DNA of 64,000 bases from Ailanthus altissimus (Eukaryota; Streptophyta; Magnoliopsida; Sapindales; Simaroubaceae): positions 15,840,501 through 15,904,500 of the forward strand of contig OX327705.1 in NCBI GenBank assembly GCA_946807835.1, given 5' to 3'. The translations under genes were made by a program, and so were the position numbers. Positions 58,801 to 64,000 of the stretch are shown piece after piece (position 1 is the stretch's first letter; the number at the start of each line of letters is the position of its first letter). Under the pieces are notes generated by a model, which was not told the DNA's origin, ran no database searches, and was given only the letters and a program-made list of their open reading frames with translations.

Positions 58801-60124
58801 TGACTCGTCCAGAATATAGGAGTTTATTCTTAAGTGCAAGATTGTCGAAGTAATAAATAACCCGATGAGAACGGGGTCAATCTATAAGAAAGTAGAATTA
58901 AAATTACAAATTATAAACACTTTTGAGACAATTAATGCAGTATAAGATATTTGCAAATATTAATTCATTTAACCAATTCAAATAAAAGCTAAGGTTAGGG
59001 GGGCATAAGAAATAAGAATATATTTAACTCTTTTTATAACTCAATTGGAATCCTCACACAAAGGAGGTTCCAACCGAAAAATATAACAATTAAAGTTCAT
59101 CATCATTTATATATTGATTAGTATTTATTTCTTTTAATTATTATACACCAAATCTTGTAAATGGTTTCAAGAATTTATTATGCCAAGTATAAATTTTGTC
59201 AATAATAAATCAAGAATCACCACTTTAGAAGAAAGGGTATTAATTCTACAAACAAAATAAATACATCATATATAAATTTACATAACTTAAGAATGAAACA
59301 TTAAATTCATAAATAAGTATTAAGCACATCTTATTATATTACCAAGAGTTTCACCATTTCACCTTAGCATAAATAAAATTATTTGGACATAATAAAACTA
59401 AAAAAAAGAAGAAAAGAAATGGAAGAATAAATAACATGACTTAATAGTAAACAAGAGAAATAATATTACAAAAAGATAATACAAAGGACAAGTATTTTGA
59501 ACTAAATTCTAACTTTCTAATTACATCCTTTAGGCATAAACAAGCCACCTATTTATAGAAAAATATGGATAAATCGAGACAAATTAGGAGGGAACCACTT
59601 GGATGATGAAAGTCAAGAATGGTGGTAAAATAATTTACATTGATTATCATTAAGGCACCCACTTGATTATCTAATTTATAATTGATGTAAAACTAATTAG
59701 CTGTCACTCAAAATATCAAAATTGTAGATACATCTCTTATCTTTCTAAATTGAGTTGTCTCATACGTATTATATATGTATTTCTATAGTTATGGGTCAAA
59801 TACTGATAACTGTTTAAACTGGGCATGTATTGCAGATCAGTTTTGTTCTAGGCCATTTTCACCCTCTAAACACTCAAATTTAAAATGCTTTGTGAAATAC
59901 AATATATTAGCCCATTGAGTCAGCTCTTTACAGGATTAAGAATTACTCCAATTGGGTCTTTAGGTAGAAAGTTATGCCTATTTTACCAAACCTACCACAA
60001 AATAATTAAAAGATAATTATGTACAATATTATAAACATACTTAAGTTAAGAAAATTAAATACACTAGTAATATAAAACAATAATGTAAAACTCCTATTAA
60101 ATATGTAATTTTAAGTGTTCATCA
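58801..60124 (-). repeat. 5' LTR of the Athila-like element
   Basis: 1324 bp. A TATA box, CTATAAATAGG, lies on the minus strand at 59548-59558. Its homologue in the other LTR is near 49229-49239. Confidence 0.93.
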
Positions 60125-60204
60125 CTTCTTGTTTGATTTTTCTTTTTTACTTCATAGTAAGGGTTCCAAGCCTTTATTAGATTTTACCCTAGAAGCATTC
60201 ACCA

Positions 60205-60275
60205 AAGATCGGCCATAGCACAATGGTCAAGATGTTTATCCTTCACCTATAAGATCTTGGTTTGACTCTTGCTAT
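60205..60275 (+). repeat. tRNA-derived (SINE-like) module 2
   Basis: An A-box-like TAGCACAATGGTCAAG (60216-60231) and a B-box-like GGTTTGACTCT (60269-60279) have tRNA spacing. Before the Athila insertion it lay about 150 bp from module 1. It may belong to a SINE or be a separate tRNA pseudogene; no complete cloverleaf is apparent. Confidence 0.45.
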
Positions 60276-60342
60276 TCATCTTATTTTAGGTTTTAGTAGT
60301 AAAATGGTCTTATCTTTAAACTCTTAATCTTTACGGCGTTTT

Positions 60343-61050
60343 GTGTTATTTCTCACATATGGTACCAATTTGTTGACCGGAAAATTTCATTAACTTTAAA
60401 TTAATGTGTTGAATTTATTTCCCTTGAAAATAGTAACTAGACTTAGAGAGAAACTGGGTTAAACCAATCTGCTCCAGAAACGAGTTAGGCTATGCCGAAA
60501 GTTTTTTCGACGATGACACTTTAATGCTTAAGTCAACGACGATTGAGAAAGGTGAAAAGAAAAGGAAGGCAATGTCTGTAATCTATCCTGTAGCTCGGCA
60601 ATTTGGATTCTATTTATAAGGTTGCAATAAGAGTTTAATACATAGTTATAGAATTTTAATTAGGATTGAAAAGCATCAAGACTTTCCTTTTCTGTATTCA
60701 TCTATTAGAATTTTACCTAAATAAGATCAAATCATTCTTACCCCTATAGGATGTATATTGAAATTGTTGGAGTTGTATTTGTAGAAGGTATCTCGAATCT
60801 ATGATTCTCATGGCAAGTTCGTTTTAAGATGTTCATGTATGACTAAGGCGGTCGATTAGACTAAAGAGGGTATTTGATGTCGAAGATTCCTCCAGTAAGA
60901 TGAGGACTACAAGCCATCTTGAAGATATCCATGTATCCTTGCAGCATTTGAGTCTGCACTTATAGATTGAGCTATAATAAGGTTTTATAGGCTTCATCAG
61001 ATGGACCGACCTTTGTAGTAACTAAGCCTTTGAATCAAAATTCAAAGGAG
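60343..61050 (-). mobile_element. LTR fragment of another gypsy-type element, minus orientation
   Basis: Read on the minus strand: a TATA box (CTTATAAATAGAATCC, near 60610-60625), then a leader and a U5 end TTCAACACATTAATTTAAAG...GGTCAACA ending at 60371, followed by AATTGGTACCATATGTG, a primer-binding-like leader. The U5 end resembles that of the 29.6- and 45.3-kb family. The 5' limit near 61050 is approximate and no TSD was found. Confidence 0.5.
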
Positions 61051-62800
61051 AACAACTAAAATAGTATAAAATAGTTAGGGATCTATATAATTTATAAATG
61101 ATATTAGTTGAAGAAATGAGATAATACTAATAATTTAAAATTATTTTATTTAGATGTATAATGATATTAGTTTTTTCAAATTGAATTGAATTTTAACATT
61201 TTTGCAAAGGGAAATTCACTAATTGATTCATTGAGGATGTGTTTTAATTTTTTCAATCTAATTCAATTTATTAATCCATAACTTCGACGAAAACAAAATA
61301 AAAAAAAGATCATTTTAGATTGGATTAAACTAATTAAATGAATTCGATTGGATCTAAACACCCCTACTAAAAAGAGATTTTTGAACAATATAAAATATCA
61401 ACAAGGTAAATAAGTAATACGAAAAAACAAGGATTTTTGTTACAATTTATTTGCTGAAAATATATATTCGTTACAATATTAATGATGGGAACTAACAGCC
61501 AATAAAGAAGATACAAAAAGTGGCATTTGTATACGTGTGGATTTTTGTTTTTTCAAAGAAAAATACTAATATTTTCTCTCAATCATTAGAGCAACTATTA
61601 CTTTTTTAGCATATAAGTCCAAATTGTACTGAGCTAAGCTCTTCACCAAATCTTGAATTAATTGGGTTCCGTTCGAGATTTTAAAAAAAAAATAAAAATA
61701 AAAGTGATTTTAATAAGTTAAATATTAAGTTAGGTGTTTGATAAATTATTTTTGATAAACTTACTCCATCTTACAACATATTTTGAGAAGTAAGTGGAGA
61801 GTTGATTTTTCCAATCAAATGTTGAGAATAAATTTTTTATTATTATTAAATGAGTTTTAGTATAAATTACAAACCCAAACTTAGTTTTAGAGATATTTAA
61901 TTCAAACTTTATCTATTAATAAAAAAGTAAAATTTAATCTAAATAGTATTCTTCTGTCTATCTCTAATTATAAATACATAAAAAAATATGTATATATATT
62001 AAATATATACACAAGTATATTATGTATATATATAATTAAAACATTTATTTAGAAATATAATATATATATATTTTTAAAAGATTATTGGTGTCAATTTTTG
62101 CTGTTATTAATATTATTATCATTATTATTATGTCAATTTTTACATTAATATAATAGTAAAATTTACCAAACACATAAAAATCACAATACTTTTAAAAATA
62201 TAATTTATCAAACGTAAATTATTTCTATAGTATAATTAATAATGATTATTTTAAAAGTACAACATTATCAAACTAACCCTAACAACAACCTTCCTCTAGC
62301 TTTGAGTAAAAAAAAAAGTCCTAATTCCCTCTATTAATTATATGTATAGTGGAGGCTGCTTTTCTAAGAATTTGTTCGAGCAGAATATCTTCTATTTCAG
62401 TGGGAATATTTAGGATTCTCCACTAAACTGATGGTTGGAGTTTGTTCTAAACGGAAAATATCCAATAATTCCATTTTTTGTTTTTAGGAAATAGACAAAT
62501 AAAAGGAGAAAAAGAAAAGGATTTGATTACAGAGTGTGGGGGAAGATAAGGATTGATTGATCCTGTTACTTTAAAACTTGCAAGTTCGGCGTAGACCCTT
62601 TCATTCTTAAATTTATACCCTTTTAATTTTGTATAAACCCCTTTAATACTACTTCATTTTTAATAAAAGAGATTTTAGCCCTCAAAATAACGCCAAATTT
62701 TATTAATGTCTATAAATTTTAAAATTAAGTACCAATATTAATTATAAACACTATTATTAAAGTTAACATTTAATGTGTCAACACCCACAATATCACAATT
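61051..62800. other. AT-rich DNA, no gene seen
   Basis: AT-rich with ATTATTATTA and TATATATA runs (61980-62120). The part 61170-61370 has ATTCAATT/AATTGGATT motifs and ends in ACACCCCTAC, possibly a degraded MITE. No coding frame. Confidence 0.4.
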
Positions 62801-62809
62801 ACTTTTCAT

Positions 62810-63240
62810 ATTGTGCTCGTCCATGCGTTGGTTTCGTTGACTTTATTTTCGGGCGGCAATCCGTGGGGGCTATTGTCGCAGTTGCGCTTCTTGTCAAGGT
62901 TTAGCTGGTTCCAGTTGTGCAATTCTTTTTAGCATCATTGTTATCCCCCTCCGGCAAGCCATGCATTGTTCGGCTGTGCTGTGCACTGCCACCCTCTTTG
63001 GTGCTTGGTCGACAATTGTACACCCATTGAGATCATCAATTGCTGTGGTCGCTCTGATCCTTGCCGAGGCCTTGATGAAGTGACAATTTTTTTTATCTAT
63101 AATTGACGAGCTCTTGATCCAGTCGCCGTCCTCTAAGCCGCGGGTTAGCAGTCACTAACCTTCTCTGGCAATAAAGATATTTTTCGGCAGCATCAAATCC
63201 TAGTTGTTCATTTATACAATTTGAAGCTTACTTGAAATTT
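62810..63240. other. GC-richer pocket, unidentified
   Basis: About 430 bp with near-50% GC in an AT-rich region, containing GTCGCCGTCC and CCGCGGGTTAGC. No long open frame; frames are broken on both strands. It could be a decayed exon or UTR of a host gene or captured fragment. Confidence 0.35.
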
Positions 63241-64000
63241 GGATATTTTGGGTTTGTTGATTTTTTTTGTACTTATTATGTATATAGTTTAGGTGTTTGT
63301 AGTTGAATTTATGTTTGAATTGCATGAGGGTGATTTATTTTACTCTCGAGTTATTCGGATTGTATTTCTCTCTTCTTAAGAAGGAATTTCCTAAATGAAA
63401 ATGTTATTCTCTTATTAGCAAAAAATTAAAATTGAGTTCTCATCATTCAACAAATTTATCTTTAAGTTCTATTAATTTCTTTACTAATTCTTTCAGAAAC
63501 TCCTAATTCTATATCTTAATTGGGTTCTTTAACAAAATTTTGTTTATTTAAAAAAAAATATTTTTGATAGTACAATTTATTTTACAACTATATATTAAAC
63601 ATCTTAATTTACTTTAATTTTTTTTTCTTTCAGTAAAATTTCCTTTTTACAACCCATCATCATCCACATCAACCTATTGTTTACTTGATGGGCTTATATC
63701 TAATTTGCCCAACCAGCTCAAGTAATAGAACACAATTTTTCTATTTACTTAAAAAGATCCTACAAACAAGCTCAGGAGACTTAGAGAAGGAACTAGATTT
63801 ATTCTCCAAATAGGCAACCCAGTTCATCAACCCACGATCTCCATAAAAGGATAGTGAATATCATAGGAAAACAGGAAAGGGTTCAATGATATTAGTTTGA
63901 ATATGATTTCAATTATCAATTTCATTTAAAAAGGGTTTTTCAAATATTTACTACTCTATTAGAACCCTCATACTAAAAAATTATGAGACGAAGTCTTTAA
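63241..64000. other. AT-rich DNA to window end, no gene seen
   Basis: AT-rich, no protein-like frame, no element ends. Confidence 0.4.

Larger units (their letters stand above)
48374..60124 (-). mobile_element. Athila-like Ty3/gypsy retrotransposon carrying extra ORFs
   Basis: 11,751 bp, bounded by the perfect 5-bp duplication CTTCT at 48369-48373 and 60125-60129. LTRs: 58801-60124 (5') and 48374-49803 (3'). On the minus strand: primer-binding site, repeat-bearing leader, gag, protease, RT, RNase H, integrase, then an unrecognised frame, a LOG-like gene, a conserved purine-rich box and the 3' LTR. The WNAQEKRKFLTEVRNFYWDD and GIDFMGPF integrase motifs and the TTTTAGCGCCGTTGCCGGGG leader are typical of Athila-type elements. 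The LTRs differ at several percent of sites and every gene has stops, so it is old and inactive. Confidence 0.95.

Overview
The window is AT-rich, repeat-dominated nuclear DNA of a flowering plant, probably a eudicot. The evidence is plant Copia, Athila-type Ty3/gypsy, MULE, CACTA and L1-type LINE remains, plant retrotransposon primer-binding sites and tRNA-derived modules. I see no intact host protein gene and cannot name the species.

Layout: 1-960 holds a tandem array of small palindromes and part of an open frame that is split by an almost complete Copia element (961-6295, TSD GAGAG). At 7162-9297 is a decayed MULE with long inverted ends. From 10.1 to 22.8 kb is a satellite block: an AT hexamer-based minisatellite (plus orientation at 10.1-14.9 kb, opposite at 20.9-22.8 kb) flanks a tandem array of about 231-bp units. 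Two solo LTRs of one family sit in it in opposite orientations (12600-14268, 17046-19208), each with its own 5-bp TSD. At 23086-26691 is a 5'-truncated LINE on the minus strand with an 18-bp TSD. An unrecognised broken coding frame lies at 27.6-28.1 kb, an LTR-plus-gag remnant at 29.6-30.7 kb and a LINE RNase H scrap at 32.4-33.0 kb. A CACTA element spans about 33.07-44.96 kb with decayed TNPD-like and TNPA-like genes; inside it one solo LTR is nested in another of the same family (35813-41283 and 36887-39737). Another solo LTR is at 45349-46463. From 48374 to 60124 lies an 11.75-kb Athila-like element on the minus strand, flanked by tRNA-derived modules, followed by a further LTR fragment and gene-poor DNA.

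The most notable find is in the Athila-like element. Between integrase and 3' LTR it carries two extra sense-oriented frames. One (52168-52716) I do not recognise. The other (51152-51821) is a full-length, apparently intronless pseudogene of LONELY GUY (LOG), the cytokinin-activating phosphoribohydrolase, preceded by a TATA box and a duplicated 40-bp block. This looks like host (or foreign) cargo in a retrotransposon, now decayed.

All genes seen are mobile-element genes and all are broken. The nesting order can be read from the TSDs: the satellites predate their solo LTRs, the CACTA predates the nested LTR pair, and the Copia, with LTRs that are nearly identical, is the youngest large insertion.
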